Notes: a model not told the origin generated them from the letters alone. Numbered from the stretch's first letter, positions 1-12,156 are shown. The stretch is 64,000 bases of DNA from Amoebophrya sp. A120 (GCA_905178155.1 CAJINV010000002.1:9866931-9930930); one strand, 5' to 3'. Program-made: numbers and translations.

Positions 1-1
1 C

Positions 2-235
2 GATTGGGCGAAGCTGGCCGTTGAAGAGCGATCTCTACGTGTGGTGCTCAATCAGAATCGCACTCCGAATCCTTCGGACTTGACCGAACGTTTCTACTTC
101 CTAGAAGTTAGTCTAGTTTGCTTGGCATGTGTCATTACAAAGCAGAAAATCCCCGCGTCCTTCATGGGCCAGCGGTGCCGTGAGTACGTCATCGACAAAC
201 TTACGTCTCTGAACAATCTGGACGCTGTGCAGTAA
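2..235 (+). CDS. 3' end of an unrecognised gene, cut by the window edge
   Basis: One frame is open from base 2 to the TAA ending at base 235. It reads as a plausible protein tail: charged residues near the edge, then a segment ending in LTSLNNLDAVQ. The middle (about 88-160) has intron-like composition with CATGTGTCATTACAAAG, so a short intron may be spliced out, but I could not find a frame-consistent pair of splice sites. It probably belongs to the retrotransposon because it has the same strand and similar spacing to the next gene. No family recognised. Confidence 0.3.
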   Translation, partial: DWAKLAVEERSLRVVLNQNRTPNPSDLTERFYFLEVSLVCLACVITKQKIPASFMGQRCREYVIDKLTSLNNLDAVQ

Positions 236-427
236 TTCTTTTTCGTTTAGCTCATCTCTGTCTGAGAACCACACCCAGGGACTTTTACTACGTGTTTCCA
301 CCGACTACATCCGTGTGTGTTCGGCTACAACTCTCGCGTCACCGTGCTGATCCTTTTTTACCCCTGTTGTGGTGGATTTCCATTCTGATCATTTAGTGTT
401 GTCTGCTTCTCTCGCTCTGACACCAAG

Positions 428-1519
428 ATGACGCGTGATTGGGACTGGGCTCACCGCCATGAGCAGCCGCGCAAAAAGGCGTCGCCAAAAATCACGTTCC
501 TGCAGGGATGCGTGATGTTCTGTCGTGCCATCGCCGCCTTCTGTTACAGCGTGGCGATGCTCGTGTACGACAGCCGGATCATCTCCGCCATTGCTGCGGA
601 TGGACGCTGGTCCCCAGCGTGTACGTTCGCCACGCAAGCATCCGTGGACTTCTGGCGCATGATGACCAGGCAACTATTTGTTGCTGATCAATGACATTTT
701 TTGGTTACGCTTGCATGAGTCTTTCTCACACATTTGGATGTTCACCCGAAAAACCTCTCCTCAGGTTCTACTCCACGTCGATCGCCAGGCTCTTCATTGC
801 GAGCTGGTGCCTTCAGTTGGGAGAACAAATTGTGGTCCTAGGTATCCAGCCAGTCTCCCTCCCGCACCTGGTCGCTGGTGCGACCCTGATCCTGCTTTGC
901 GACGCAGCGGAAATGAGCCGGCGCGTTGGTTTTTAGCATGACAACGTGGATGTGAGAACCAGAGGGATGCACTGCGTGGCGCATGACAAATCTTGCCTGC
1001 CCATTGACTGATCTCAGGTTGCTTGCGCGGGCCGCCGACAGTCTGCGCGCGCTGAAAGTGTGGGCGCATCCGTGGGACGCAAAGGATCAGTGGTTGGCGT
1101 TCCTCATCGAGAAAGTGGAATACGTCCTGCAGATCTTCATTCAGGAGCACCAAGAACATGGCGTCAGTGTGCGCGGACGTCCGATCGCCCCTGTTGGCAG
1201 CCGCCACAAATTTCCCTTGTACTCGTGGGGGAATATTGGAGTGTCCAACCCGCCGTCCGAACCGGGTGACACGATGGAGAAGCCGGAGTTCCCGCCGACC
1301 ATTGATCCGGATGAGCTGCTACAGCTCCAGCTGGACAGTGAGAACCTGCACCCCCGCTGCCAGCTATCGGAGGAACGACTGATGGCACAAGTCGCCGGAC
1401 TACCCTCTCGTGAGGGGCCGAAATGGATCCGGGAATGGCTGGAATCGTACAGCTTCAGCCGCGCGGAGGGCTGGCAGCTGAAATCCAGTGCATCACGCAC
1501 CCGCACTCATCAGGAGTAA
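428..1519 (+). CDS. Unrecognised 3-exon gene of the retrotransposon, 299 aa
   Basis: Exons 428-669, 765-920 and 1018-1519 sum to exactly 300 codons. Intron 1 (670-764) and intron 2 (921-1017) both start with GC and end CTCAG|G, so both use GC donors and AG|G acceptors. The second intron contains GCATGACAAAT, a motif also found inside the introners. The protein starts MTRDWDWAHRHEQ, has two hydrophobic stretches that could be membrane-associated (around residues 25-45 and 85-135), and ends in a hydrophilic half with Glu/Pro-rich sequence. The ATG at 428 is preceded by an in-frame-neutral leader and is the first usable start. The TAA overlaps a GTAAGT donor-like sequence at 1516, so joining to the next coding block through AG|G at 1850-1851 is formally possible in phase. 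No family recognised; it could be an accessory gene of the element. Confidence 0.5.
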
Positions 1520-1851
1520 GTGGGTCGTGGTGCATGACATTTGTTTTTTCCGACGGCAACGTCACTTGACAGCATCACGGTAGCTGAGCACGATGATGTA
1601 GCACTGCCCTGGCAAACTGCCCTCACCAGGTAGTGAGCTAGGATGGTGCCGGCGAAATAGAAAACACAGTATTAGAACGTCAAAGATGCTGTAAGACAAA
1701 CAGCATTGCAAACACGGTGTTCGTCAACGATCCTGCAGAGCCTTTTTACCTTTTTCGTCGTATGTCTTTAGTTGCCCTTTCTCTCGTCGTCTCGTTGCTG
1801 TTCATTTCTCTTGCGCTTTTACGCAGCCACGACATGACAATCTGACTTTAG

Positions 1852-4800
1852 GGATCTTTCTTGCGAAAGAACTTTCTCTTGCGTTTACGCTTGTGTTCTG
1901 TGCGTGCAGACACGAGTAAAAGTGGCGGCGTCGTCCTCTTCTGCCAAACGGCAGTCGTCCACTGCGAAGCAGGCGTCCAAGACGGACAAAGTTGAAAAGC
2001 CGATGAAGACGGCGATGAAGACAGATAAGACCGAGAAGCCGATGAAATCGTCGAAAGCTGCGGCTCAGGCGGACACATGCCGCCGGATTTTCCCGCTTAA
2101 AAAAGGCTAAAAAACTGCTAAAAGCAAAAGACCGACCCCCGGCGTCGCTCTGCTGGTTCCCAAGCCGGCCCGCGCGCTTTTTCTTGGCGCCCCCCGCAGG
2201 CTTTTCAAAGATGCCGGCCGGCGCTTAGAACGGCCAGGGTCTGCCCCCTTAGCCCTGTCGTTGTTGCTTTGGCGGGTGCCGCCGGTTTTCCTTCCTGTAA
2301 TTTTTAGTGGCGGGCGCGGTGGGAACCGCGGCGAAGGCCTGGAAGCCTTCGGTGGGGCGCCGCGCCTCTTCGCCACGCCTTCGTCTTCCGCCCCAGGCAA
2401 TCTCGCAGGACCTTGGAAAACCTGCAAGATGCGCAGTTCCGGAAAGAAATCTTCAGCGGCCGACTTCGTTTGCTGGAGATTTCGGGCCGGGAGGCGATCT
2501 GGCTTATCTTCGGCTGGGCTCTTTTCTGGTTTCGGGAGGGGGCATCCGGACCTCCGGCAGGGGCCGGAAAACCTACCGGAGTTGGCTCCGGAGTTGCCAT
2601 TTTTGGGCACTGCTAAAATCGCTATTTGGGCTGCTAAACGCATTGCTAATTCTGCTGCTAAAATGCCTGACCCTTCAAAATGGGAACGTTTTGTTGGGTT
2701 TTGCATTTTAGCAGAAAATTAGCAATGATTTTAGCAACCACTTTAGCAGACATTTTAGCAGACGAAGACTTCGCGTCGGGGCTCCGATTTCCGGTGTGGT
2801 ACCACCGGGATTAGCACTGAATTAGCAGAGAATTAGCAGAATTTTAGCAATTCCACCACCCCCCCCGCCCCTTGGGAAAGGGGGGGCGATTCAGTGCTTC
2901 GGGCCCCACGCGGGTGTGGGTGTTTCGCAAGGTCCGTCGTAGGCCGCGGTGGGTTGGTTCTGTGCCTTTGGCCATTTGGCGTTCCGGCGAATTGCGCGAA
3001 AGCCTACCCCGCGTTGTCTTTTTGTATCCTTCTCGGCCCGGTTGGCCCCCAGTCTGGTTCCTGGCGTATTTGCCCTGTCCGCTTGGCGGGTGGCGCACAG
3101 GCGGGCAAGGACGGGTTGTTGTGAGGGGAAGAGGATGGCTTTCGGCCCCGGCTTCCCCGTTTTCCCTCGGGCCGGCGCCAAAAGAGGCCCCTGCCCCATT
3201 TTGCCGGCGCTCGCGCATCTGGCTTGAGTCTTGGCAGGGCAAAAAATTTTTTAGCAGATTTTCAGCATGGTTTTAACGAAAAAGCCCGGCGCCCTCTGTC
3301 CGCCTGATGCGGCACCGAAAAAGTCGCCAGGGAAGAAAGGGCAAGACGCCCCCAGCACCCAGATTGGCCTGAACAGCACGCAGATTGCGGAAGCTGCGCG
3401 TACTACTGATTGTGATGCTACTTGTCCGTATCATACCATGAGTGTCCATGTCGTAGGTGATCTTCATTGGCATCTTAGAAATTCCCTTTCTAAAAATTTT
3501 TACATCAGGTGTAAAAACTGCGGATGATGGCGACCAGCTCATCCTCCAGGTGGCCAACGGGGTGGACAACAGCCTGCCTGCTGAACTTGTTGGAACTGCT
3601 GCCAAGAAGCTGAAGACTGGGACACCACCGGCTTCCCCTCGCACGGAACAGCCACCAGAGGAGGTGCCCATTGTCAATCCCCCCCGCACCACCAAGCTGA
3701 TGGACATGTCAGTCCCGGATATCCCTGCCCCGACCCCCCCTGAGCTTGAGATGCTGACTGAAACAGGGCGAGCGTTCTTTGGTGAACATGCCAACCACGC
3801 GTGCACCACAGTGAAGCAGCTGATGGGGGAGCAGGGTCTGCTGGGTGAAGTGGAGAAAGCCATCATAGAAACAGAGATCAAGGATGGGCGAGCCTCCGTT
3901 CTAGCGACCAGCTACGAGGACAAGTTGATGGGCAGCCCGAAGCCGGCCGCTGAAGATGAGATCGATGCGTTCCTCGCGGAGCAGCATGCGGTGCTAGAGG
4001 GCACGCAGACCACGAAAGAGCCCATCACGCAGCAGTCATCGGCGGCACCGACGACGCAGCAATCGTCAGCGGTGCCCAGCCCAGCATCCGGCGTTGACTT
4101 CCCACCGCTCACTGCCACCAGCTCCAAGTCCCTGTCGCTGCTCGATCGCCGCGACTCCCCGCGGTCCACCCCCTCGACCCCGCCTGGCTCCCCCCGCCCG
4201 GCTGAGAAGCCGACGTCTGAAGTCCTTGATCAGAACAAGGCAAGCAGGCAGCTCGCAGCGCAGCTGGAGTTCAATGAGAGGGAAATGCTGCAAGTGCGGA
4301 AGAACATCACGGAGAAGGGTGACGAACAGGTGGCGATGCAGCTGCAACAGCGGGAGCTGGAACTGGCAAAACAGCCTGCTGATCCGCAGCAGGAACCGGA
4401 GAGGCCGTCTGCACGGAAGCCGAAGTCACCGGCGCCCGGGAAGAAAAAAGCACCTGCGGTGGCAAAACCGAAGGCAAAGACCAAGCCCGTAGTACCGAGT
4501 ATCGACGCAAAGGTGAAGGCCGCTGAGAACCACAGCAAGGCTGGCCAAGCGGTGAAGATGCAGGTGGCGAGGAAGCTCAGCAAGGAGGAAGCAGAGCGTG
4601 TTGACAAAGTCGGGTGCGTCATGCAAACCGCAAACCAACTGGGCATCCAACTCCGCCCTAACTGCCCGACAGCCGCCAATGCGATGGAACGGAACAGACT
4701 CGCAGCCCGTGCTCCACCGAAGCTGCAGCCACAAGCCGTGCAGCCAGATCGAGTCCCCTTCTCCGTGGTTGACAGTTTCGCCCTCAAGGACCCGCTCAAG

Positions 4801-7800
4801 ACACGGTGCGCGGCCGACTTCCAGCAGTACTACCACTGGTGCCAGATCCATGAGACACACCTTGTGAGCGTGGGGCTCAAGACGACGAGCCGCAACTTCC
4901 CCGAGGTTATGGGAAAGTGGGAGTCCGTGTATGAACTCAGCAGCGAGCTCAAGACCGTCAAGCAGCACAGGAACTTCTCCACAAACATCTTTTTCCCAGC
5001 AGCACACAACACTGCTTCGCAGGGCCTGTCTGCTGCGGAATGGGGCATGAGCGCCTCTCCTGTCCAACGCGGTGTCATGTACAACACAGGGGCGTCTATG
5101 CGGAAGGATTTCAGTACGCTACGACACCGAGGTGACTCGGCCTACAAGGAGGTGTTCAAGTCCTACCCGCACTGTGACGCCGAGTACTGGCGGCGGGCGG
5201 CTACTGGGGAGAATATCCGAGAGGCGATGCTATACGCGCCATGCCGACAGGATGACATCTGCATGCTGTGCGTGGAATCCTGCTCGCATGATGATGCTCT
5301 TCTTGCAGGCCACATCCGGCTAGCGTACTATAACGCGAAGAGCGACGGCTTGGTGAGCCCGCTCATGGAATCCATCGTGGAGGGAACGCACACAGCTCTC
5401 CGGCCGCAGAGCATCGTGTCGCCTATCATCGGCGACCAGCTGTTTACGAGAATGGAAGCGCGCTACACGCTCCGCCCGTACATGCAGTTGCTGCTACAGG
5501 ACACGCTGGAGTACTTTTGCGACATTTACCCTATTGAGGTAGGGTGCCCTCCGTGCCACTTCCAAGACATCCTCCGTGCGAATGCCAAGAACAGGCTGCA
5601 CCATGCGCAGCAGCTGCGAGCAGTGGTACCGGAGCCAAGGGCTTTCCGGCGCACCAAGACGTGGGATCAGCAGCAGGAGCGCTTTGAGGTGATCTGCAAG
5701 TCGCGGGACATCGAGATCCCGGAGCGCGGTGACCTGAACCAGGTGTACCTCGACAAGCGCCAAGACGCGCCTCCGCTTGATGCTGATCAGGACTTCTGGT
5801 ATGAGAGTGAAGACAGCGATGACTCGGAAGTTGACGCTTCTGAGGAAGGAATTCCAGTCGAGCTGCAGCCGTCGTCATCTAGTTCAGCGAGCTCGTCTGC
5901 AGCGCCACCGCCAGCCTACATCGAGTTACGACAACCAGTATCCTTCAGTGCAGCAAGCTCATCTGCGGTGCCACCACGGGTCCACAGTGAATCCTTTGGT
6001 GCAGGATCTGAGTCGCCAGTTTTGCGGCCAGCTACGGATGAGGAGCAGGCGGCGGCGCCAGAAAAGAAGAAGCGCGGCCGCCCGGCGAAGTCGCGTGCCA
6101 CATCATCTGGCAGTGAAGCCACACCTGCAGCAAAGAAAAACAAGCCAGCAAAGAGAGTAAGCTTTTCAAGGGAAGTCGAGAGCATCAGCCCGCGCTGCAA
6201 CACATCGGGTAAAGGCATGACCATTGATGAGGTCTCGAACCAGGGTAAGGGCGGTTTCTCTGCGCACAGACTCCCGGTGGGACCAGCACCGCAGATGCCC
6301 GACATGTCGGCACCTGTGCCTAAAATGCAGGACAACCAGAACGCACAACTGGCAGCGACACAGCTGGGCCAGTTCCTGCAAGCCATGTTAGGTCAGAGCA
6401 ACGGCATGGGGATGCAGTTTGCGGAGCAAGTTCCTCGGTGCCCGCATACGAGCCTCCCGCTGCGGGAGCGACCGGATGGTGAGAATTACGACATTTACCA
6501 CCGCAGACAAGAGCCGGTCTTTGACGTCCACGCCGCGCTCAGGCGGACGGCCCGGGGCGCGGATTCCGGCTATATTCCGGCTATGCATTGGCTAAATTTC
6601 TGCGCAACCCGCGCGGCTTCCTTCTTCCTTGGGCCTGGGCCGCCCAAGCGCGCGGCGGCACCCTCCTCCCCATGTGTTGGGCAGCCGGGCGGCGGGTGCT
6701 TGTCGCGGCTGCATGTGCGGCCCGCGGCGCTAGTTTTTCGGCAGCCGCCCTAGCCGGGGCGCCGTCCTTGGCCGTTTTAAAATTTAAAAATTCGCAGCGT
6801 TTTCTTTCCGAATTTTCCGAAATTTTGCTGAGGCCGGCCCGCCTGCCCGACATTTCTTCCAGAATTCATCCTGTCGCCGCCTGGGCGAGAGGATAAATTT
6901 TGGAAGAAACCTTCGGCCGGATTCCGGCTAAAATCCGGCTAAATTGAGGATAAATTCCAAAAGAAATTCAGCTAAATACTCAGCTAAGTACTCAGCTAAA
7001 TGCCCGGCTAAATTCCGGCTAAATATCCGGCTAAATGTTGGGATAAATGCCGGAACAGGGAAAACGGGAAGGATTTGGGCCCGGGGGCCTTCCGGGCCCT
7101 CCGGCCCCCTCCCGAAGGACCCAATTTAGCAGAGCATTTAGAAGAGTATTTAGCAGAGTATTTAGAAGAGTTTTTTTTGGGGTCTCGAGCCGAAATGCGG
7201 TCGCGAGTTAGCGAGTCCGGATGCAATTTAGCAGAGCACTTGCCCGTAGGCCCAGAAGGAATGTCCGGCGTTTTCCAGAAGGGCCTGCTTGGGTGGGTTG
7301 TCGGCGTGGCCGTCTTCGCAATACCGGGCTCGCGGAGTCGGGTCCGTCGCGCGCGGGTCGGGGGCGCCCCGAAGCCGCGCCGCGGCCGGAGTGCGGGCCC
7401 CGGGGAGCCCGGCCCGCCCGCTTCCGTCGCCTACGGGAGAACGGGCCGGAGCCCCAAATCGGAAGGGAGTGCGCCGCCTGGCCGCGCCACGTCCGGAAGT
7501 GCGGCCGCGGCCATTCGGCCTGCGCGCTTCCGGCTTTTCAATTTAGCCAGAAAATAGCGGCGGTTTAGCGCGTTGCCCCGCCCCGGGTCGTCCGCCTGAC
7601 CGCGCACTTGTACGCCTTTGTTGACCTCCCGAACGGAGGGGGACAAGCACTCAGCCCTGCACTGGTCCGGTGGATAGTCAGGATCTTGTTGCAGTTGATC
7701 CAGGCTGATCATGATCTCGCAGCCATGGCTGCTGTCAGCATGATACTCAAGGTCGTCCACGCGGCGATCCACCTCGTCACGGGCACCGAGGCTGAAAGAC

Positions 7801-8521
7801 TGGCAGCAGCGACGGTGATAGCCACACTGGCGATCAACCAGATCGATCTGGAACAGGCGGCAACACAGGTGGAAGCGGAGAGCAAAGTAAAGAGTCTCGC
7901 GATGGTAAGGAATGCTACCCAAGCATACAAGGACCAGCTGGCCGCCGTGTGGACCACGCTGTCGCAGGTGAACCCGTTTAACAAGATGGGCATCCCGCAC
8001 ACCTTCTTCAACTGCACTGCGAAGCAGCTTCAGGCGTCGAAGAGGAAACTTTTGCAGGCCACGCAGTACATCGTCAGCTGGCAGCACTCCACGACGGACT
8101 TGAAGGATGCTGAGCAGATCACTGATGCTACACGGGACTTCGACCGCCTCTCGTTAGCGCTGCTGATGCCGTACAGCAAGAACCTCTTCGGACGGGACCA
8201 ATTGGTACTTGCTGATATTTTTTCTCTCTCTGTTTATGTTCTCGTCTTGAGTAGGTGGCTACATGCATGACAGATGTATTAATCCTCGCCCTATATACAA
8301 AAAAATGACAACAGGAGTGCAACAAGCTCAAAGAAGAGATGACGGCCATCCCCTTCTACCAGAAGACGGACCAACTGGCGAGGGTCAGCAAGAGCTTGTA
8401 CTTCACGCGGATAGCCCGCTGGCTCAATGCCAACGCCGCACCAGTGATGCACACGTGCATCGACTTTCTTTTCACGCTCGAGGCCTGCTGCCCCAAGGAC
8501 ATCACCAACAACAACGGTGGT

Positions 8522-8553
<32 letters not shown>

Positions 8554-8959
8554 TGGTGGCCCAGGTGCTGGGCGAGGCGGAAAGAACAAGGACAAGAAGG
8601 GTGAAGGCAAAGGGCCCAAGGGCGGCAAGAAGTCCAAAGCAGAGAAAGAGAAAAAGAAGGAGGAAGACAAGAAGCAGCGAGCTGCTGCGTATGAGGACAT
8701 TTGTAACCTCATGTGTACTGCCGTCACCGACAAGTGCGACAAGGTCGACAAGGCGACGCTGACCAGCGGCAAGTACTGCGTCTTCCATGTCTGCCAGGAG
8801 GCGAAGGTCTCCATCGTCCAGGACGGAAAGACGCGCCAGATCACCTGCACCGGCACGGGCAAGAAGGGCAAGGGCAAGGGCGCCAAGGAGGTTGACAAGC
8901 CGTGCAAGAAGAAGCACGACAACGCCGCAGAGTTGATCGCTCTGATGACGCCGAAGTGA
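1852..8959 (+). CDS. Gag-like Lys/Pro/Gly-rich polyprotein gene interrupted by two TIR elements
   Basis: Coding blocks about 1852-2064, 3314-3399, 3509-6538, 7606-8204 and 8315-8959 stay in one frame and give at least 1523 residues. Two joins (2064 to 3314 and 6538 to 7606) are exact excisions of TIR elements plus one 6-bp TSD copy. Two are normal introns, 3400-3508 and 8205-8314, GT...AG|G. The N-terminal part is basic with KPMK/KTDK repeats; the centre has Ser/Pro-rich linkers, a folded-looking region (about 4740-5770) with a cluster PCRQDDICMLCVESC, and another basic stretch. The C-terminal part has 12 consecutive Gly, a Lys-rich segment and a Cys cluster (CNLMC, KCDK, CVFHVC, KPCKK) that could bind zinc or nucleic acid. 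The start codon is not resolved. The large size, charge and position upstream of RT suggest a Gag-type structural protein (inference). Confidence 0.5.
2065..3307 (+). mobile_element. 1.24-kb TIR element (TCAGGCGGAC family), copy 1
   Basis: The left end TCAGGCGGACACATGCCG and the reverse complement of the right end (TCAGGCGGACAGAGGGCG) form a TIR. The flanks are a perfect 6-bp direct repeat TGCGGC at 2059-2064 and 3308-3313. Deleting the element and one repeat copy joins codons GCG-GCA-CCG in the frame of the gag-like gene. The interior is GC-rich, has no convincing gene, and carries CTGCTAAAA motifs on the left facing TTTTAGCAG motifs on the right. It is either spliced as a very large introner or is a recent insertion that disables the gene. 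Confidence 0.75.
2600..2853. repeat. Inverted arrays of GCTAAAA and TTTTAGC motifs
   Basis: Several copies of GCTAAA lie at about 2612-2665 (further copies at 2109-2125). They are followed by about eight copies of TTAGCA between 2707 and 2850, with another at 3250. The two motif sets are reverse complements, so the block could fold into a multi-branched hairpin. Confidence 0.7.
6539..7599 (+). mobile_element. 1.06-kb TIR element (TCAGGCGGAC family), copy 2
   Basis: The left end TCAGGCGGACGGCCCGGGG and the reverse complement of the right end (TCAGGCGGACGACCCGGGG) match. The flanking 6-bp direct repeat is CCGCGC at 6533-6538 and 7600-7605. Exact removal joins VHAA to HLYAFVDLP in one frame. 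Like copy 1 it is GC-rich, lacks a plausible gene and has GGCTAAA motifs (about 6925-7045) facing ATTTAGCAGAG motifs (about 7121-7233 and 7539). The same termini and the same TSD length make it a second member of one family. Confidence 0.75.
6920..7240. repeat. Inverted arrays of GGCTAAA and ATTTAGC motifs
   Basis: About nine copies of a CGGCTAAA/CAGCTAAAT unit between 6925 and 7045 are followed by about five copies of ATTTAGCAGAG or ATTTAGAAGAG between 7121 and 7233. The arrangement mirrors that in the first TCAGGCGGAC element. Confidence 0.7.
8516..8555 (+). repeat. GGY triplet run encoding polyglycine
   Basis: A run of GGT/GGC codons encodes 12 Gly in a row within the gag-like protein, followed by a Gly/Lys-rich linker. 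Confidence 0.8.
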
Positions 8960-9538
8960 GTGGTGGCCGAGCAGCAGGCGCGCTTGGTGGTGATCACACA
9001 TGATGAGTTTCGCGTTGTCACCACTGTATTTTTTTTTTTCCCACACACGTAGACGACTACTTCTTTTTTCCAAGAAATTTTTTCGGTCCAGAGGTGTATT
9101 CCTTAGACCAGATACGTATGTGGCACTGCAAGCCTGCAATGTTTCGGTTTCGATGGAAGATAGGAAATCACAACTGGACAAGGAGGATCAGTGCTGAGCA
9201 CTGTGGTGTTGCGTCTTGTAGTTCCCGTTCGTCGCCTCGTCGCAGTTGTATTTTCCTCGTGACAGAATGCGCTCCAAAAGAGACTGTGATCACCTGGGAG
9301 TGAACCAAATGAGTGATGAGCACACATAACAAATCGTATCAGATGAGCGGGAGGGTGTGTAACAGGCTACCTACGAGAGAGTATGCAATAGCCAGAGTAT
9401 CCATACCAGTATTTAGGTCTGCAGCACCAGCATAGCAAACACCTCTCAATTCATCTGGTAGGGCCGTGAGAGAACTATCCTTGCGTGGAGAAACAACAGA
9501 AAATGAAGTTACCTCCGCCCTGACGGGCCCGCCGCGCC
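8960..9538. other. Non-coding spacer between gag-like and RT genes
   Basis: About 580 bases with no supported gene. It contains T-rich tracts (about 9029-9041) and probably holds the 3' end of the gag-like transcript and the RT promoter. Nothing further is recognised. Confidence 0.5.
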
Positions 9539-12156
9539 ATGTTGCGCACCTGCGAAGTCATCATCGCAGATCTGGCAGAGGACGATGAGCCCACTGCCGA
9601 GGTATTATTATTTTTTCTTCTTTTTTGAGTATACATGACTTCCTCTTAGAGCATGACAGCATAGCAGTCTACATTCCTTACCCGATGTAGTACACGTGGA
9701 ACCCTATCCAATAGGTCATGCGACGCAGGGCTGAGCGCATGGCGATGGGCTTGGAGGAAGCGTACTGCAAGGGATGCCCACAGCTACGGGACCACGACGA
9801 GTTTGCAGCAGAATTCTTGCATCACAGAACTGCGAATGTAACTGAGATACACGATTTCTACGCTAAACCTAGACCACAAGTTTGCAAAGCGAAGACGTTC
9901 AAGAAAAGCCCGTACTTGTGGTGGCACCTTGCCAAGACGTATGACTTCCTGCAGCACCGCATCAGTGACGTCCCGATGACTGAGAGTGATGAACAGGAGT
10001 GGGCAGCACTGCTACAGCGACACCTTGGCCGCCCCCAAGACCAGTTGACGCACCTGAACACGAGCACGCGAACCATGGCAGATGAGGTATACGGCCCGGA
10101 TGGATACCTCAACTGCGGCTTCCCGTATCGCGGCAAGATCGAGCTGTGCCGACTGTGGCCCGATGCCAAGAACATGAAGCCCACGGAGCTCCTTCGATAC
10201 CTCAACTGCCCGTCGTCCGAGCAGCAAGTACAGGATGCACTACGTGAACTCGACTTCCGGAGGACCAACCCGTACCAGTTTGAGACGGATGAGATCTTGG
10301 CGCGGGGCTGGAAAGAGTTGCAGCAGAACATCTACAACCCCGATGACCCAGACTCCGCCCCTGTCCTACGGCGCACTGATAAGACCATAGATGACGTTGC
10401 GGACGACACGGTGATCCCGATTTTCCACATCGGGCAGCGGTGGGATTACGACAAGGGCAACTGGGCGAAAATACGGGGCATCGCAAACGAGAAACATGCA
10501 AGCAAACTTGTTTCTGCCTTTGGGGAGCACATGTCGATGCCGCGCATGCCGGTGGTAATCGACCGGTGCTATAAGTGCATAGCACCTGGCGATGAGAGCC
10601 CCACTGTTGACCTCAAGCGACACCTCAAGCAGCAGATGGAGGTGGAGCGCAAGAGGGACGGGAACTGGCAACAGTGGAGGATGGTGGACGTGCATCAGCG
10701 CGCCAAACCTGGTGGCATGGCGCCACTGAAACCAAAACACTTTGTGCCAGTCATCTCCAAGATTGACAAGTGGCAGGCGTACTTCCAGCTACCAAATTGC
10801 GACCCCAGCAACTACTACTTAGCGGCATGGAACAGCGACGAGAAGCGGTGCGAGTTCTTCACCAACCACGCTATGTCCTTCGGCAACTTGCACTCGGTCT
10901 ACCACTACTGTGGAGCCATCAGCGCGTTTGTTGAAATGCTGATCGAGCAGCACCTCGGCGTCAGCTGCTTGGTATACGTGGACGACATCATTCTCTTCAC
11001 TCCGGCATGGATGGCACCGCTAGCGCATGCAGCAGTGAAGAAACTACTCGGGATAATCGGCTTTGTCTCCGCTGACAAAAAGGACATAGTTGGGCGGTGT
11101 GGAACGCCATCTGATGTCCTTGGAGTTGATGCCACTTCTACAGCAACTAGCATAAAGTTCCTCATGAACAGCAACAAGGTAGCGGATGCAGTGACGCTGA
11201 TAGACCGTGCCCAGCAGTCCATCACTACACGATCGTGCTCGGTGAAGCAGATCCAGCAGGTATTAGGCACGGCCTGCCACCACTTGTTCGCGCGTCGCTT
11301 TCTTGACCACACGCCCGCCATCAGGCTACTAGCAAAGTACACCGAAACCGACCCCCACAACCATCTCAAGGACCTGACGCAGCATGCGCGCCAGGAGCAT
11401 GTACTAGCAGTGGTCGCAATGCTTGAGGAATGCAAGACAGCAGTAGCAGAAAGCCGCCCGCTTGAGCTACATGCGGACCTGCACCGAGCGCCGATGGTTG
11501 AAGTGTTCACGGACGCGGCGGCGGAAGGATCCTGTGTCTTCCTTGGCGGAATCATTTTTGCACCACACCTCGATCACCCGGTGTGCTTCAAGTATGAGTT
11601 CACCTCGGCGAAGGATGGCGCTGCCATACAGCTCCCGTCGCAGCTACGAGAGCAGAAGATCTTCGTATTTGAAGTCCTTGCAGTCTACCTAGCTGCCGTC
11701 TTGTTCAGCGAACATGTGGCGAATGCCAGGGGAATCTGCCACATCGACAACACGGGCTCCGCCTTTGCCATCCTGAAAGGGTCTTCTTCGGCAGTTGCGG
11801 GGTCGGTACTTGCAGCTCGGACAGCGCAACTTTGGCGACAGAGCGGCTTCACGCCTGCAGTGCACTACATCGGGACAAAGAGGAATATAGCTGATGCACT
11901 CACACGATGCGATCTTCTAAAAACCTTCTTCAAACTCACAGGTGCTGTAGACCAGAGCGAGCTACTGATGCCCCGGTTGATGGCTGCGCTGACCAGCATT
12001 GACAACGACATTGCAGCCTTCCGCAAAAAATATGAAGCGCACCTTGGACAAGATCGCCCAGCGCAAGTACGCGCAGGACCAGAGAGCAAGGGAGCACTTT
12101 CGGACAGCACCCGCGCTCCAGCTCCCGCGGAGAGCGCCCAGCCTCCGCAGAGATAA
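9539..12156 (+). CDS. Reverse transcriptase - RNase H protein (DIRS type)
   Basis: Exon 1 is 9539-9601 (21 codons, ATG in good context), intron 9602-9714 is GTATT...AATAG|G, and exon 2 is 9715-12156, giving 834 aa. Initiation at the ATG at 9718 without the intron is the alternative. The RT domain shows motif A (IDKWQAYFQL, Asp at 10765-10767), a motif B-like NHAMSFGNLHS segment, and the catalytic VYVDD at 10972-10986. RNase H follows: FTDAAAEG (Asp 11512-11514), FEVLAV (Glu 11671-11673), HIDNTGS (Asp 11746-11748) and NIADALTR near 11884-11910, the typical C-terminal RNase H motif. The 340-residue N-terminal part is unrecognised. The protein would copy element RNA into DNA and remove the RNA strand. 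Its 3' end overlaps the recombinase gene, as in DIRS elements. All key acidic residues are present, so it may be active. Confidence 0.85.

Noticed and set aside
1516-1851. Intron joining the 428-1519 gene to the gag-like gene
   Set aside because: The phases match (GTAAGT at 1516, AG|G at 1850-1851), but the joined peptide is Cys-rich and unlike either side. Kept only as a possibility.
2107-3276. Several 100-200 aa open frames on both strands in GC-rich DNA
   Set aside because: They overlap each other in many frames, have biased composition and lie within a TIR element. High GC explains the lack of stops.
3267-3527. ATG at 3267 as the start of the gag-like gene
   Set aside because: It lies inside the right TIR of the 2065-3307 element. 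The frame-consistent reading joins 2064 to 3314 instead.
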